Assembly: GCA_017307375.1 (NCBI GenBank)
Contig: JAFKFH010000016.1
Coordinates: 1-64,000, forward strand
DNA from: Alphaproteobacteria bacterium
GTDB taxonomy: Bacteria > Pseudomonadota > Alphaproteobacteria > Ferrovibrionales > Ferrovibrionaceae
DNA: 64,000 nt
Reading direction: 5' to 3'
A model generated the notes under the pieces. That model ran no database searches. It saw only the letters and a program-made list of their open reading frames with translations, and was not told where the DNA came from. Position 1 is the stretch's first letter, and every line of letters begins with the position of its first letter. The translations under genes and the position numbers were made by a program. This document shows positions 45,703 to 54,990 of this stretch, one piece after another.

Positions 45703-46662
45703 TCAGGCGACCAGGTGGCAGGCGACATGATGGTCGCCGCCGACCGGCCTGAACTTGGGTGTCTCGACGCGGCAGCGCGGCTCGGCCAGCGGGCAGCGGC
45801 TGGCGAACCGGCAGCCGGCGGGCGGGTCGATCAGGCTGGGCGGTTCGCCCTGCAGCATCTGCCGCGGTTTGGCCGCACCCTTCACCCGCGGCACCGCGTC
45901 GAGTAGCGCGCGGGTATAGGGATGCAGCGGATTTTCATAGAGCGCCTTGCGGGATGCGATTTCCACGAGGCTGCCGGCATACATCACCGCAACGCGGGTC
46001 GAGACGCTGCGGACCACCGCCAGATCATGCGCGATGAACAGATAGCTGAGGCCGAATTCACGCTGCAGGTCCATCAGCAGGTTGACCACCTGGGCCTGCA
46101 TCGAGACGTCCAGCGCCGAGACCGCCTCGTCGCAGACGATGAAGTCGGGCTTCAGCGCCAGGGCGCGGGCGATGACGATGCGCTGGCGCTGGCCGCCCGA
46201 GAATTCGTGCGGGTAACGTTCGGCCGAACTGCGCGGCAATCCGACCATGTCCAGCAAGTCGCCGATCCGGGCCAAGCGCGTGCGGCGATCGAGGCCGCCG
46301 GCGATGTCCAGCGGCTCGGCGATCGCGTCACCGACCTGCATGCGGGGATTCAGCGCCGCATGCGGATCCTGGAAGACGAATTGCAGCCGGCGGCGGACCG
46401 CGGCGAGATTGGCCTTGCCGCCGCTGCCGGTGATGTCGCGGCCGAACAGGCTGATCCGTCCGCTGGTCGCCGGGTAGACCCCGACCAGCATCCGGCCGAT
46501 GGTCGACTTGCCCGAGCCCGATTCGCCGACCAGGCCCAGCGTCTCCTCGGCTGCAATCGAGAACGAGACGTCGCTGACCGCGTGCAGCAGCTGCGGTCGT
46601 CGCGATCCCCGGCCCAGCGCGAACGTCTTCGAAACCTCGGCGAGTTCGACGATCGGGTTCAC
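45703..46662 (-). CDS. Dpp/Opp-type ABC transporter ATP-binding protein (DppF-like), 319 aa
   Basis: Walker A GESGSGKSTIG (about residue 45), VFQDPHAALNPRMQVGD, signature FSGGQRQRIVIARAL, Walker B FIVCDEAVSALDVS (Ala in place of the usual Pro after Glu), and C-terminal LHPYTRALLDAVP with GCRFASRCPLAEPRC. Second ATPase of the operon C importer. Its start overlaps the DppD-like stop by four bases. Confidence 0.92.
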   Translation of the reverse strand: MNPIVELAEVSKTFALGRGSRRPQLLHAVSDVSFSIAAEETLGLVGESGSGKSTIGRMLVGVYPATSGRISLFGRDITGSGGKANLAAVRRRLQFVFQDPHAALNPRMQVGDAIAEPLDIAGGLDRRTRLARIGDLLDMVGLPRSSAERYPHEFSGGQRQRIVIARALALKPDFIVCDEAVSALDVSMQAQVVNLLMDLQREFGLSYLFIAHDLAVVRSVSTRVAVMYAGSLVEIASRKALYENPLHPYTRALLDAVPRVKGAAKPRQMLQGEPPSLIDPPAGCRFASRCPLAEPRCRVETPKFRPVGGDHHVACHLVA

Positions 46663-47660
46663 GACCGACCTCCGATCATCCCCTGCCGTTCAGCACGCGG
46701 CGGACAGCGCGTCTGCCTGAGGCCGCCCAGGTCGATCATCGCGGGGGCCTCGCTACGGCATGACTCGAGTGCCTCGGGACAGCGCGGATGGAACCGGCAG
46801 CCGGGTACCATCCGGGCGGCGTCGGGGATCGAGCCCGGGATCGTCGCCAGCCTGTCGACATCCCGGTCGATGTTCGGGATCGCCCGCAGCAGGCCGCTGG
46901 TATAGGGATGCATCGGGGCATCGAACAGGCCGTCGCCCACGGCTTGCTCGACCACTTGGCCTGCATACATCACCGCGATCTTGTCGGTGAATTCGGAAAT
47001 CACCCCCATGTCGTGCGAAATCAGGATCACTGACATGCCGAGTTCTTCCCGCAGGTCGCGCAGCAGATTGAGAATCTGGGCTTGCACCGTCACGTCCAGG
47101 GCCGTCGTCGGCTCATCCGCGATCAGGATCTTGGGCCGGCAGGCGATCGCCATCGCGATCATGACCCGCTGCCGCATGCCGCCCGACAGGCGGTGCGGGT
47201 ATTCGGCGACCCGGCGCCGCGCATCCGGGATGCGGACCATGTCCAGCAGGCCGACGGCCTTGGCCAGCGCATCGGCGCGGTTCAGGCCCTGGTGGATCCG
47301 CAGCGTCTCGCCGATCTGCTCGCCGATCGTCAGCACCGGGTTCAGCGACGACATCGGGTCCTGGAAGATCATCGCGATCTCGCTGCCGCGAATGCGGGCC
47401 AGTTCGCCCGGCGCGACGGCCAGAAGGTCTCGGCCCTGATAGAGAATCCGCCCCGAGGCGATGCGCGTCGATTTCGCCGGATGCAGCCGCAGGATGCTCA
47501 GTGCCGTGACGCTCTTGCCGCTTCCCGACTCGCCGACGATGCCGAGACATTGCCGCGGGGCCAGCGTCAGGTCGACATCGCGAATCGCCGTGATCCAGCG
47601 ACCGCCGCTGCGGAATTCGACGGTGAGGCCGCTGATCTCGAGGATGTTGCTCTCGCTCAT
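46659..47660 (-). CDS. Dpp/Opp-type ABC transporter ATP-binding protein (DppD-like), 333 aa
   Basis: Walker A GESGSGKSVTALSI (about residue 42), FQDPMSSLNPVLTIGEQ, signature [15 protein letters not shown], Walker [28 protein letters not shown] and a Cys tail (GCRFHPRCPEALESC). One base separates it from the DppC-like gene. It powers the operon C importer together with its DppF-like partner. Confidence 0.92.
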   Translation of the reverse strand: MSESNILEISGLTVEFRSGGRWITAIRDVDLTLAPRQCLGIVGESGSGKSVTALSILRLHPAKSTRIASGRILYQGRDLLAVAPGELARIRGSEIAMIFQDPMSSLNPVLTIGEQIGETLRIHQGLNRADALAKAVGLLDMVRIPDARRRVAEYPHRLSGGMRQRVMIAMAIACRPKILIADEPTTALDVTVQAQILNLLRDLREELGMSVILISHDMGVISEFTDKIAVMYAGQVVEQAVGDGLFDAPMHPYTSGLLRAIPNIDRDVDRLATIPGSIPDAARMVPGCRFHPRCPEALESCRSEAPAMIDLGGLRQTRCPPRAERQGMIGGRS

Positions 47661-47661
47661 T

Positions 47662-48549
47662 TCAGCCCTCGATCTTCAGGCGCGGGTCGAGGACGTCGCG
47701 CAGGCCGTCGCCCAGGAGATTCATGCCGAGCGCGGCGAGGCTGATGCCGATACCCGGGAACAGCATGATCCACCACGCCTCGACCGCGTAGTCGCGCCCT
47801 TCGGCGATGATGTTGCCCCAGCTGGGTGTCGGCGGCGGCGGGCCGATGCCGAGAAAGCTCAGCGCCGCCTCGGCCAGGATGGCGTAGGCGAAGACGAAGG
47901 TGAGCTGGACCAGCAGCGGGCCGATGCTGTTGGGCAGGATGTGGCGCCAGACGATCCTGAGGCCGCTGGCGCCGCTGATCTTCGCCGCCTGGACATAGTC
48001 GAGCTCGCGCACCACCAGGGCGGAAGCCCTGACGATCCGGGCGGTGCGCGGAATGTAGGAGACGGACAGCGCGATGATGACGCTGTGGACCTGCGGGCCC
48101 AACGCCGCGTTCACGCCGATCGCCAGCAGGATCGGGGGAAATGCCAGCAGGGCGTCCATGACGCGCATCACCAGCGAATCGATGGCACGCACATAGCCCG
48201 ACAGGACGCCGAAGAAGGTCCCCGCGATGCCCGAGAGCACGGCGACCCACAGGCCGATCCACAACGACAGCTGGGCGCCGTAGATGAAGCGGGAAAAGAC
48301 ATCCCGGCCGAAGCCGTCGGTTCCCATCAGGAAGCGTTCGGACGGCGGGCGGAACCGGAATCGCATCTGCATCGCCGTCGGATCGGTCTTGACCAGCAGC
48401 GGGCCGAAGGTTGCGACGACGACGAGCAGCAGGGTGATGCCGAACCCGATCCTGAACGAGCGATGCCGGAACAGGCGGATCGCCATTTTCCAGGCGCGGT
48501 GCCGCCAGGTCGGCGGATCCGTCGCGAAGTCGAGCGCGGCGTCAGTCAT
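47662..48549 (-). CDS. Dpp/Opp-type ABC transporter permease (DppC-like), 295 aa
   Basis: N-terminal helix ([20 protein letters not shown]), [20 protein letters not shown] in place of the common GTDxxGRD motif, and EAA loop [19 protein letters not shown]. Six membrane helices. It overlaps the DppB-like stop by eight bases. It forms the membrane channel with DppB. Confidence 0.92.
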   Translation of the reverse strand: MTDAALDFATDPPTWRHRAWKMAIRLFRHRSFRIGFGITLLLVVVATFGPLLVKTDPTAMQMRFRFRPPSERFLMGTDGFGRDVFSRFIYGAQLSLWIGLWVAVLSGIAGTFFGVLSGYVRAIDSLVMRVMDALLAFPPILLAIGVNAALGPQVHSVIIALSVSYIPRTARIVRASALVVRELDYVQAAKISGASGLRIVWRHILPNSIGPLLVQLTFVFAYAILAEAALSFLGIGPPPPTPSWGNIIAEGRDYAVEAWWIMLFPGIGISLAALGMNLLGDGLRDVLDPRLKIEG

Positions 48550-49486
48550 AGCGCACCCGGGGATCGACGATCAGATAGAGGATGTCGGTGGCGATGTTGA
48601 TCAGGACGAAGATGAAGCCGAACAGCAGCAGCGTTCCCTGGACGAGGGGGTAGTCGCGCGTCAGCACGGCCTGGACCACCAGTCGCCCGACCCCGGGCAG
48701 CGCGAACACCTGCTCGACGATGACCGAGCCGCCGATCAGCAGGCTGAAGATGTAACCCACGACCGTCAGAACGGCGATCAGGGTGTTGCGGAACGCGTGT
48801 TTCCACAGCACGACCGATTCGACCACGCCCTTGGCCCGGGCGGTGCGAATGAAATCCTGGTCGAGGACGTCCAGCATCGCCGATCGTGTCATCCGGGCCA
48901 GGAAGCCGATCTGGAACAGCGCCAGGACGATCGCCGGCTGGATCAGGGCCAGCAGCCAGGGGACAAAACCCTCGCTCAGCGGGACGTAGCCCGCCGAAGG
49001 CAGCCATCCCAGCGTGACGCTGAACAGGATCACCGACAGGATCGCGATCCAGAAGGTGGGTACCGACACGCCGATCAGGGCGACCGCCATGGCGACGGCG
49101 TCGAGCCAGCTGTCGCGCGCATAGGCCGCGACCACGCCCAGCATGATGCCGGCAGGCACGGTGATCAGCAGCGATATCGCCGCCAGCGACAGGCTGACCG
49201 GCAGGCGTTCGGCCACGGCCGAAACCACGGTCTGGTTGAGCTGGAGCGACGAGCCGAGATCGCCCTGCGCGAGATGCAGCAGCCAGGTCCCGAGCTGTCG
49301 GACGAGCGGCTGATCGAGATTGAGCCGTTGCCGGATCTCCTGGATGGCCTGGGGCGTCGCCCCTTCGCCGGCCATCAGCACGGCCGGATCGCCCGGCAGC
49401 AGCTGCATCAGCAGGAACGCCAGCACCGCGATGATCAGCAGGATCGGCACGGCATGTGCCAATCGGAAGGTAATTAGTCTCAGCAT
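48542..49486 (-). CDS. Dpp/Opp-type ABC transporter permease (DppB-like), 314 aa
   Basis: N-terminal [20 protein letters not shown] helix, [19 protein letters not shown] and the EAA loop [19 protein letters not shown] are DppB features. Six helices. It is separated from the binding-protein gene by 60 bases that can form a stable hairpin, the usual layout where the binding protein must be made in excess. Confidence 0.92.
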   Translation of the reverse strand: MLRLITFRLAHAVPILLIIAVLAFLLMQLLPGDPAVLMAGEGATPQAIQEIRQRLNLDQPLVRQLGTWLLHLAQGDLGSSLQLNQTVVSAVAERLPVSLSLAAISLLITVPAGIMLGVVAAYARDSWLDAVAMAVALIGVSVPTFWIAILSVILFSVTLGWLPSAGYVPLSEGFVPWLLALIQPAIVLALFQIGFLARMTRSAMLDVLDQDFIRTARAKGVVESVVLWKHAFRNTLIAVLTVVGYIFSLLIGGSVIVEQVFALPGVGRLVVQAVLTRDYPLVQGTLLLFGFIFVLINIATDILYLIVDPRVRYD

Positions 49487-49513
49487 GTACGATGCGCCCC
49501 CGGCTTGATGTGA

Positions 49514-49539
49514 GGGGCAGCGCCGCCGGGCGCCGCCCC
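49514..49539 (-). other. Stem-loop between binding-protein and permease genes of operon C
   Basis: GGGGC-A-GCGCC, loop GCCG, GGCGC-C-GCCCC: ten base pairs with one mismatch, no T-run. In ABC importer operons such hairpins often stabilise the upstream binding-protein mRNA and lower permease expression; that role is inferred here. Confidence 0.45.
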
Positions 49540-49546
49540 CGACCTG

Positions 49547-51127
49547 CTACTTCAGCGGGACATTCCAGAAGCGGTTGATGTAGTAGTCGTCGAACGACGG
49601 CAGCCGCTTCTTGTTCAGGGCCTGGATGAGACCGGTATCGGCGATCTTGATCATGTAGGCCTGATCGAGGACCTGTTTCTCGATCTGGTTCCAGGCGGTC
49701 TTGCGGTCGGCCAGGTCCTGCGACGTGTAGAACTTGTCGTAGGCGGCATCGAGGGTGCCGTCGTTCTTCACGTGCGGGAAGTTGTAGACCATGAACTTCC
49801 ACTGCTGCGGCCCCAGGTTGGGGTTCGAGCAGAACTGCGTCGACGAGATGTTCCAGTTGCCGCCGCCGCTCTGCATGTTCGCGGCATTGGTCGCCCAGTC
49901 GATGACATGCACCTCCGAGTCGATGCCGGCTTCCTTCAACTGCTCGGAGAGGACGAGGATCGCGTCGCGGAATTCGGGATAGGTCGCGGTCGTCATCAGC
50001 TGGATCTTCTGGCCGGGCTTGTAGCCGGCCTTTCGCGCCAGTTCACCGGCGAGCTTCGGATTCTTCTGGTCGTAGTACTGGTTGTTCAGGTCGCCGTTGT
50101 AGTACTCGCCGCCGGGGATGGTCATCGCGTGGCTGCGCTTGGTCGGGCGGCTGATCGCGGCCATGATGTCGTCGACGCCGATCGCGGTGCGGATCGCCTG
50201 GCGCATTTCCGGCGTATCGGTGCCGGGCTGCTGCGTGTTCACGATGAAGTACTGCTGGCAGGCGAGCAGGCGGCGCACTTCGAGATCCGGGCGGCCCTCG
50301 ATCCGGGCGACGAGGTCGCGCGGCACGTTGGCGATGATGTCGGCCTCGCCGGTCTGCAATGCGGCGATGCGCGAATTGGCCTCCGGCATGAAGCGATAGC
50401 GTACGTTCCTGACCAGCGCCTCCTTCTTGCCCACCAGGCCGTCGGCGGGCTTGCCCGTCGTGTCGACGGCATAGTCGTCGAACTTCTCGAGGGTAAGGTG
50501 GCTGTCCTTGCGCCACTCGGCCAGCTTGTACGGACCGGTGCCGATGATGTCGACCTCGCGGGCCGGCTTGTCCTTCTGTTCCGCGGGCAGCACGACGAAC
50601 GGATAGACGGGCGATTTCAGGACGTCGAGGAAGACGGCGTTGGTCTTGGAAAGCTTGATGATGAAGGTGTAGGGGTCGGGGGTGGAGTATTCGGTCACAT
50701 CGGCCAGCACCGAGGCGTTCGGGCTCAGCTTGCGGTAACGCTCGAACGACGCCTGGACGTCGGCTGCCGTCATTTCCTTGCCGTTGTGGAACTTGACCCC
50801 CTTCCTCAGCTGGAAGGTGAACGTCTTGCCGTCGGGCGCGACATCGATCTTGGATGCCAGCATCGGCTTGGCGGCATAGTTGGCATCCATGCCGACCAGG
50901 CCTTCGAAGATGTGGTGCATCACTTCGAGGTCGACCGTGCTGCTGCCGACGAACGGGTCCAGCGTGCCAGGCCCCGCGGTATTTCCGTATATGATGGTTT
51001 CGGCGTTCTTGCCCTGGCTTTGTGCCGGGGCGGCCAGGGCCGACACGCCGACCAGCGCGGTAATGCCCATCAAGATGCTGAGATATCTGGACTTTTTGCT
51101 CTTCTGTGACGCCGTCGCGGTGATCAT
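49547..51127 (-). CDS. Dpp/Opp-type ABC transporter substrate-binding protein, 526 aa
   Basis: Signal peptide after a basic start (SKKSRYLSILMGITALVGVSALAAPAQSQG), cleavage near AQSQ, then the family-5 pattern TIIYGNTAGPGTLDPFVG, IFEGLVGMDANY and LRKGVKFHNGKEMTAADV. Periplasmic receptor of operon C. First gene of the operon, divergent from gntR. Paralogous in layout to the operon B system but clearly different in sequence, so a different ligand is expected. Confidence 0.92.
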   Translation of the reverse strand: MITATASQKSKKSRYLSILMGITALVGVSALAAPAQSQGKNAETIIYGNTAGPGTLDPFVGSSTVDLEVMHHIFEGLVGMDANYAAKPMLASKIDVAPDGKTFTFQLRKGVKFHNGKEMTAADVQASFERYRKLSPNASVLADVTEYSTPDPYTFIIKLSKTNAVFLDVLKSPVYPFVVLPAEQKDKPAREVDIIGTGPYKLAEWRKDSHLTLEKFDDYAVDTTGKPADGLVGKKEALVRNVRYRFMPEANSRIAALQTGEADIIANVPRDLVARIEGRPDLEVRRLLACQQYFIVNTQQPGTDTPEMRQAIRTAIGVDDIMAAISRPTKRSHAMTIPGGEYYNGDLNNQYYDQKNPKLAGELARKAGYKPGQKIQLMTTATYPEFRDAILVLSEQLKEAGIDSEVHVIDWATNAANMQSGGGNWNISSTQFCSNPNLGPQQWKFMVYNFPHVKNDGTLDAAYDKFYTSQDLADRKTAWNQIEKQVLDQAYMIKIADTGLIQALNKKRLPSFDDYYINRFWNVPLK

Positions 51128-51154
51128 GCGCTCCCCCTGTCTCTGTGATATCAG

Positions 51155-51170
51155 ATAGGATATATCCTAT
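51155..51170. promoter_or_regulatory. Perfect 16-bp palindrome between operon C and gntR
   Basis: ATAGGATATATCCTAT is fully self-complementary and AT-rich within GC-rich DNA. It lies 28-43 bp upstream of the binding-protein start. A perfect TTGACA on the minus strand (51204-51199) places it just downstream of the probable operon C promoter, where a repressor would block initiation or elongation. Likely site of the adjacent GntR. Confidence 0.65.
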
Positions 51171-51367
51171 AGACACCGTAGTCAGGCCGTCATAAGCTTG
51201 TCAAACGAAACGAACCGACCTCTCGATTTCCCGATAAAGCCGAGGCCGATGGCCACACGAATCCGAACCGTCCTGCCGACTGCGCCGCCCGTCCCGGGAC
51301 GTCGTTGCGGCCGCGATCACGATGGGCCGTCGTTCGCCTTACCCGTTCTCATGCCCGGTACCCCCTG

Positions 51368-52084
51368 ATGCTCCCGCTGAAAAAGCTTGCCCGCGAAAAC
51401 CTCGCCTCGAAGGTCTATGAAGAGCTGCGCGAGGCGTTGATGCAGGGGCGGCTGCGGCCTGGGCAGCGGCTGAAGATCAGCGAGATTGCCGCCCAGTTCG
51501 GCGTGAGCGACACGCCGATCCGCGAGGCGTTCATGCAGCTGCTTCGCGAACAGGCCCTCGAGGTGACCAGCTCGCAGAGCTTCCAGGTGCCCAGGCCGTC
51601 GTTTCAGCGCTATGCCGATATTCGCGAACTCCGCCTTCGCCTCGAGCCGCTCGGCGCCGAGAAGGCGGCCAGGCTGATCTCGCCGGCCGAGATCGACGTG
51701 ATCGAAGCCGCCCACCATGCCCTGGTCGATGCCGAGCGGCGCGGCGACTGGCGCGACGCGGTCTACCAGAACTACGTGTTCCATCTCGGCATCTGCCGGG
51801 CTGCCGGCATGCCCAGCCTGACCAAGATCCTGGAAAGCCTGTGGTTGCAGAGCGGCCCGACGCTCAATCTTCTCTATCCCCATGCCGCGCCCCGCTATGC
51901 CGGCGAGCATCAGCATGTCCGCGTGCTCCGCGCGCTGCGCGAGCGGGATGGCCAAGCGGCGGGCGACGCGATCCGCTCCGATCTCGAGGAGGGCGGCGCG
52001 GCGCTGGTCGTGCTGCTGAAGGATATCGACGCGGGGCGCATCCGGGTACCGGAGCTGGTCGCCGCCGCCGCCGAGCCGGTCTGA
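51368..52084 (+). CDS. GntR-family (FadR/FCD subfamily) transcriptional regulator, 238 aa
   Basis: N-terminal winged helix (SKVYEELREALMQGRLRPGQ, ISEIAAQFGVSDTPIREAFMQL) and an all-helical FCD effector domain whose metal/ligand residues lie in RLRLEPLGAEKAARL, NYVFHLGICRAAG and EHQHVRVLRAL. The start MLPLKKLARENLASK is at the beginning of the domain; earlier frames would add a basic random tail. It probably controls operon C and its own downstream genes through the 16-bp palindrome. Confidence 0.9.
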   Translation: MLPLKKLARENLASKVYEELREALMQGRLRPGQRLKISEIAAQFGVSDTPIREAFMQLLREQALEVTSSQSFQVPRPSFQRYADIRELRLRLEPLGAEKAARLISPAEIDVIEAAHHALVDAERRGDWRDAVYQNYVFHLGICRAAGMPSLTKILESLWLQSGPTLNLLYPHAAPRYAGEHQHVRVLRALRERDGQAAGDAIRSDLEEGGAALVVLLKDIDAGRIRVPELVAAAAEPV

Positions 52085-52120
52085 AAAGTCGCACTCAGAA
52101 ATCAAGCTGCGGGAGCAGGT

Positions 52121-53791
52121 ATGCCACAGAGCCAAGCGCCGTTGGCGCCCGAGTTCAAGCCGATGAACGTCCATCCCAGGCGCGTGACGGTCATGCATCC
52201 CGACAATGCATGGCACCTGTCGCACTGGTACGAGGCGCCGCGGGAGGACCCCGCCGTGCCCGAGGTCTATACCTATACCGACGCCATCTCCTATGCCCCG
52301 GGCGCCGAAGTCAGCTTCCATTCCAGCAGCACGGCGAAGGCCTATACGATCCAGGTCTGGCGCGACGGCCACAAGCCGACGCTGGTCCATGAAGCGAAGG
52401 ATCTGCCGGGCGAGTTCCATGCGACGCCGCGGGCCGCCTATCGCGACGGCTGCGGCTGGCCGGTCGGCCATCGCTGGACCCTGCCGCCGGATCTGCCGTC
52501 AGGCTTCTATCGGGTCGCCTCGACCTGCGACATCGGCAACGGCTCGCAATTCCTTCAGCATCATTTCTTCGTGGTCACGCCGAACGACCCCGCCCCCGCC
52601 CGCGACCGGTTTCTGCTGATCCTGCCGACTTCGACCTGGCTTGCCTACAACGACTGGGGCGGCTCCAATTCCTATGACGGAATTGATGGGCCGGACGGCA
52701 ACAAGTTCTCGCCGGTCCTGAGTTTCCAGCGGCCCTGGACGCGCGGCCTGGTCTGGCTGCCGCCCGGGGCCCCGCGGCTTTGCGACATGCCGAAGCGTCG
52801 CCCGCTCGAGGCGCCGCGCTATCCGACCAAGGAGTTCGCCTTCACCAACGGCTTCGCCCAGTATTACGCGTCGGCCGGCTGGGCGCAGTTCGATCGGCAT
52901 TTCGTGGTCTGGGCGGAACGCGAGGGCTACGATTTCGACATCATCACCCAGACCGATCTGCACTACCACCCGGAGATCCTGGGCCGCTATTCCACCGGCG
53001 TCATCGTCGGTCATGACGAATACTGGACCCGGGACATGCGCGACACCGTCGACGCCTTCGTCGATGCGGGCGGGCGGATGGCGCGGTTTGCCGGCAACTA
53101 TCTCTGGCAGGTCCGCCTGGAGGGCGAGGGGGCGCGGCAGGTCTGCTACAAGGCGCGCGCGAAGGCCGAGGATCCGGTGCGCGGGACCGAGAAAAGCCAT
53201 CTGCTGACCTGTGGCTGGGAAGATCGTGCCGTCGGCCATCCGGGGGCCACGACCTTCGGGGTCAACGGCATGCGCGGCACCTATGCGTCGTGGGGCGGCT
53301 TTGCGCCGCGCGGCAGCCGGGGCTTCACCGTCTATCGCCCCAAGCACTGGGCGTTCGACAATACCGACATGCACTATGGCGACCTGCTGGGCGACGAGGC
53401 GGGCATCTTCTCCTACGAGGTCGACGGCCTCGACTATACCTTCCGCGACGGACTGCCCTATCCGACGCATGCCGACGGTGCGCCCGAAAGCGTCGAGATC
53501 CTCGCCATGGGGCCGGCCGTGATCGCCGAGGACGAGTTCCAGGGCGAAGGCTATCGCTACTATCTGCGCGACGGCGGCCTGGCCGACCGCGCCATGACGA
53601 TGTCGAACGCGGTGACCCCGGAAACGCTGATCAAGCACCGCTATGGCTCGGGCATGATGGTGACGATGACGCGGGGCAAGGGCGAGGTCTTCACCGCCGG
53701 CAGCTGCGAATGGATCACCGGCCTGGCGCGCGACGAGTTCTATACGCAGCAGGTGACCCGCAACGTCCTCAACCGCTTTCTCGGGAAATAG
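52121..53791 (+). CDS. N,N-dimethylformamidase large-subunit-like protein, 556 aa
   Basis: Two parts: an N-terminal beta-rich region (residues 1-155, with VYTYTDAISYAPGAEVSF) and a C-terminal region typical of DMFase large subunits, with LPTSTWLAYNDWGGSNSY (169-186), VIVGHDEYWTRDMRDTV (294-310) and YGDLLGDEAGIFSYEVDG (419-436). DMFase hydrolyses dimethylformamide to dimethylamine and formate at a mononuclear iron held by two Tyr and one Glu; the HDEYW tyrosine and the YEVDG glutamate are possible ligands. No small-subunit gene is adjacent. It follows gntR by 36 bases. The substrate is unknown, but amide hydrolysis is a fair guess. Confidence 0.75.
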   Translation: MPQSQAPLAPEFKPMNVHPRRVTVMHPDNAWHLSHWYEAPREDPAVPEVYTYTDAISYAPGAEVSFHSSSTAKAYTIQVWRDGHKPTLVHEAKDLPGEFHATPRAAYRDGCGWPVGHRWTLPPDLPSGFYRVASTCDIGNGSQFLQHHFFVVTPNDPAPARDRFLLILPTSTWLAYNDWGGSNSYDGIDGPDGNKFSPVLSFQRPWTRGLVWLPPGAPRLCDMPKRRPLEAPRYPTKEFAFTNGFAQYYASAGWAQFDRHFVVWAEREGYDFDIITQTDLHYHPEILGRYSTGVIVGHDEYWTRDMRDTVDAFVDAGGRMARFAGNYLWQVRLEGEGARQVCYKARAKAEDPVRGTEKSHLLTCGWEDRAVGHPGATTFGVNGMRGTYASWGGFAPRGSRGFTVYRPKHWAFDNTDMHYGDLLGDEAGIFSYEVDGLDYTFRDGLPYPTHADGAPESVEILAMGPAVIAEDEFQGEGYRYYLRDGGLADRAMTMSNAVTPETLIKHRYGSGMMVTMTRGKGEVFTAGSCEWITGLARDEFYTQQVTRNVLNRFLGK

Positions 53792-53904
53792 GCGGTCGCC
53801 GGCCCGGTGGTGCTCTGATTTCGGCATCACCCTGTCCGCGACACGATGCTTCCGCCGCGCCGTGCGATCCGCTTAGCATGCGCGGGCACGAGGGAGGATT
53901 TGCC

Positions 53905-54810
53905 ATGTCCATGACCACGCCCGGCGGTGTCTATGCCGCTTCGCTGACCCCGCTGGACCCCGCGACCCTGCGCCCCGATATCGATCGGCTGGTCGCGCAT
54001 TCGCGCTGGCTGCTCGATCGCGGCTGCGACGGGCTGGGCATCCTCGGCACGACCGGCGAGGCCAACTCGCTGTCGGTCGCCGATCGGCGCCGGGTGATCG
54101 AGGCCGCAGCGGCGGCGCTGCCGCCCGAACGGCTGATGCCCGGGATCGGATCCTGCGCGCTGGCCGATGCGGTCGAGCTCGGTACCGCCGCGCTCAAGGC
54201 CGGGGTGCGCACCCTGCTCTGCCTGCCGCCTTTCTACTACAAGCCGGTTCCGGAAGCCGCGGTCGAGGCCTTCTTCGACCGGCTGATCGACGGCCTCGCC
54301 GATCCGGATCTGCGCCTCTACCTCTATCATTTCCCGCAATTGACCGGCTTTGCCTTCACGGTGCCGATGGTCGAGCGGATGATCGCCCGTCATGGCGCGA
54401 TCATCGCCGGCATGAAGGATTCGTCCGGCGTGCTCGAAAACATGACGACCTTCGCCCGGTCGATTCCCGGTTTCGGGGTCTTTGCGGGTTCCGAGCAGTT
54501 CCTGCTGCCGGTACTCGAGGCCGGCGCGGTCGGCTGCATCTCGGCCACCACCAACCTGACCTCGCCGCTGGCACAGCTGGTCTTCCGCCAGCGTCGCGCC
54601 GCCGATCAGGAGCGGCTGACCGCCCAGCGGCTGGCAATCCAGAAATATCCGCTGGTCGCGATGCTCAAGGGGCTGATGCAGCGCCATTCCGGCGACGCGG
54701 CCTGGGCCGGCATGCTGCCGCCTGCCCTGCCGGTGGCCGAGGCCGATATCGCCGCCCTGGCCGCCCAGCTGCAGGCACTCGGTGTCGAAGGACTGAAGCT
54801 CGCGGCTTGA
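53905..54810 (+). CDS. DapA/NanA-family (class I) aldolase or hydratase, 301 aa
   Basis: TIM-barrel DHDPS/N-acetylneuraminate lyase family: GTTGEANSLS (48-57), catalytic Tyr141 in LYHFPQLTG and Schiff-base Lys171 in AGMKDSSGV. The substrate is a 2-keto acid such as pyruvate, cleaved from or added to an aldehyde. In this catabolic setting it is more likely a lyase or dehydratase than lysine biosynthetic DapA. GGGAGGATTT precedes the ATG. It is 113 bases after the DMFase-like gene. Confidence 0.88.
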   Translation: MSMTTPGGVYAASLTPLDPATLRPDIDRLVAHSRWLLDRGCDGLGILGTTGEANSLSVADRRRVIEAAAAALPPERLMPGIGSCALADAVELGTAALKAGVRTLLCLPPFYYKPVPEAAVEAFFDRLIDGLADPDLRLYLYHFPQLTGFAFTVPMVERMIARHGAIIAGMKDSSGVLENMTTFARSIPGFGVFAGSEQFLLPVLEAGAVGCISATTNLTSPLAQLVFRQRRAADQERLTAQRLAIQKYPLVAMLKGLMQRHSGDAAWAGMLPPALPVAEADIAALAAQLQALGVEGLKLAA

Positions 54811-54830
54811 CGTCGCGGCCAACAGGCTCC

Positions 54831-54862
54831 AATGCTGTTACCGACCAGTAGGCAACAGCATT
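54831..54862. promoter_or_regulatory. Inverted repeat AATGCTGTT...AACAGCATT upstream of a tetR gene
   Basis: Nine-base perfect arms (54831-54839, 54854-54862), extendable to 12 bases with one mismatch around an eight-base spacer. It lies 20 bases after the DapA-like stop and about 130 bp before the next tetR. It may be that regulator's operator or a transcription-stop hairpin; no T-run follows. Confidence 0.45.
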
Positions 54863-54990
54863 CGGGCGCTTGGCATGCCGCATCGCAACATCGTTCCTGC
54901 GCCAGTCCTCGTCACCGCGCCGGTCTTCAGGCTCGGCAACGAGCTGATCGCTTGCTATGGTCCGCGCCCCGGCGAATCGGGGGCGTGTCG

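Noticed and set aside
53905-54810. Annotation as lysine-biosynthetic dapA
   Set aside because: Key family residues are shared by many lyases; the setting with GntR, a DMFase-like protein and the divergent importer points to catabolism, so no gene symbol is given.
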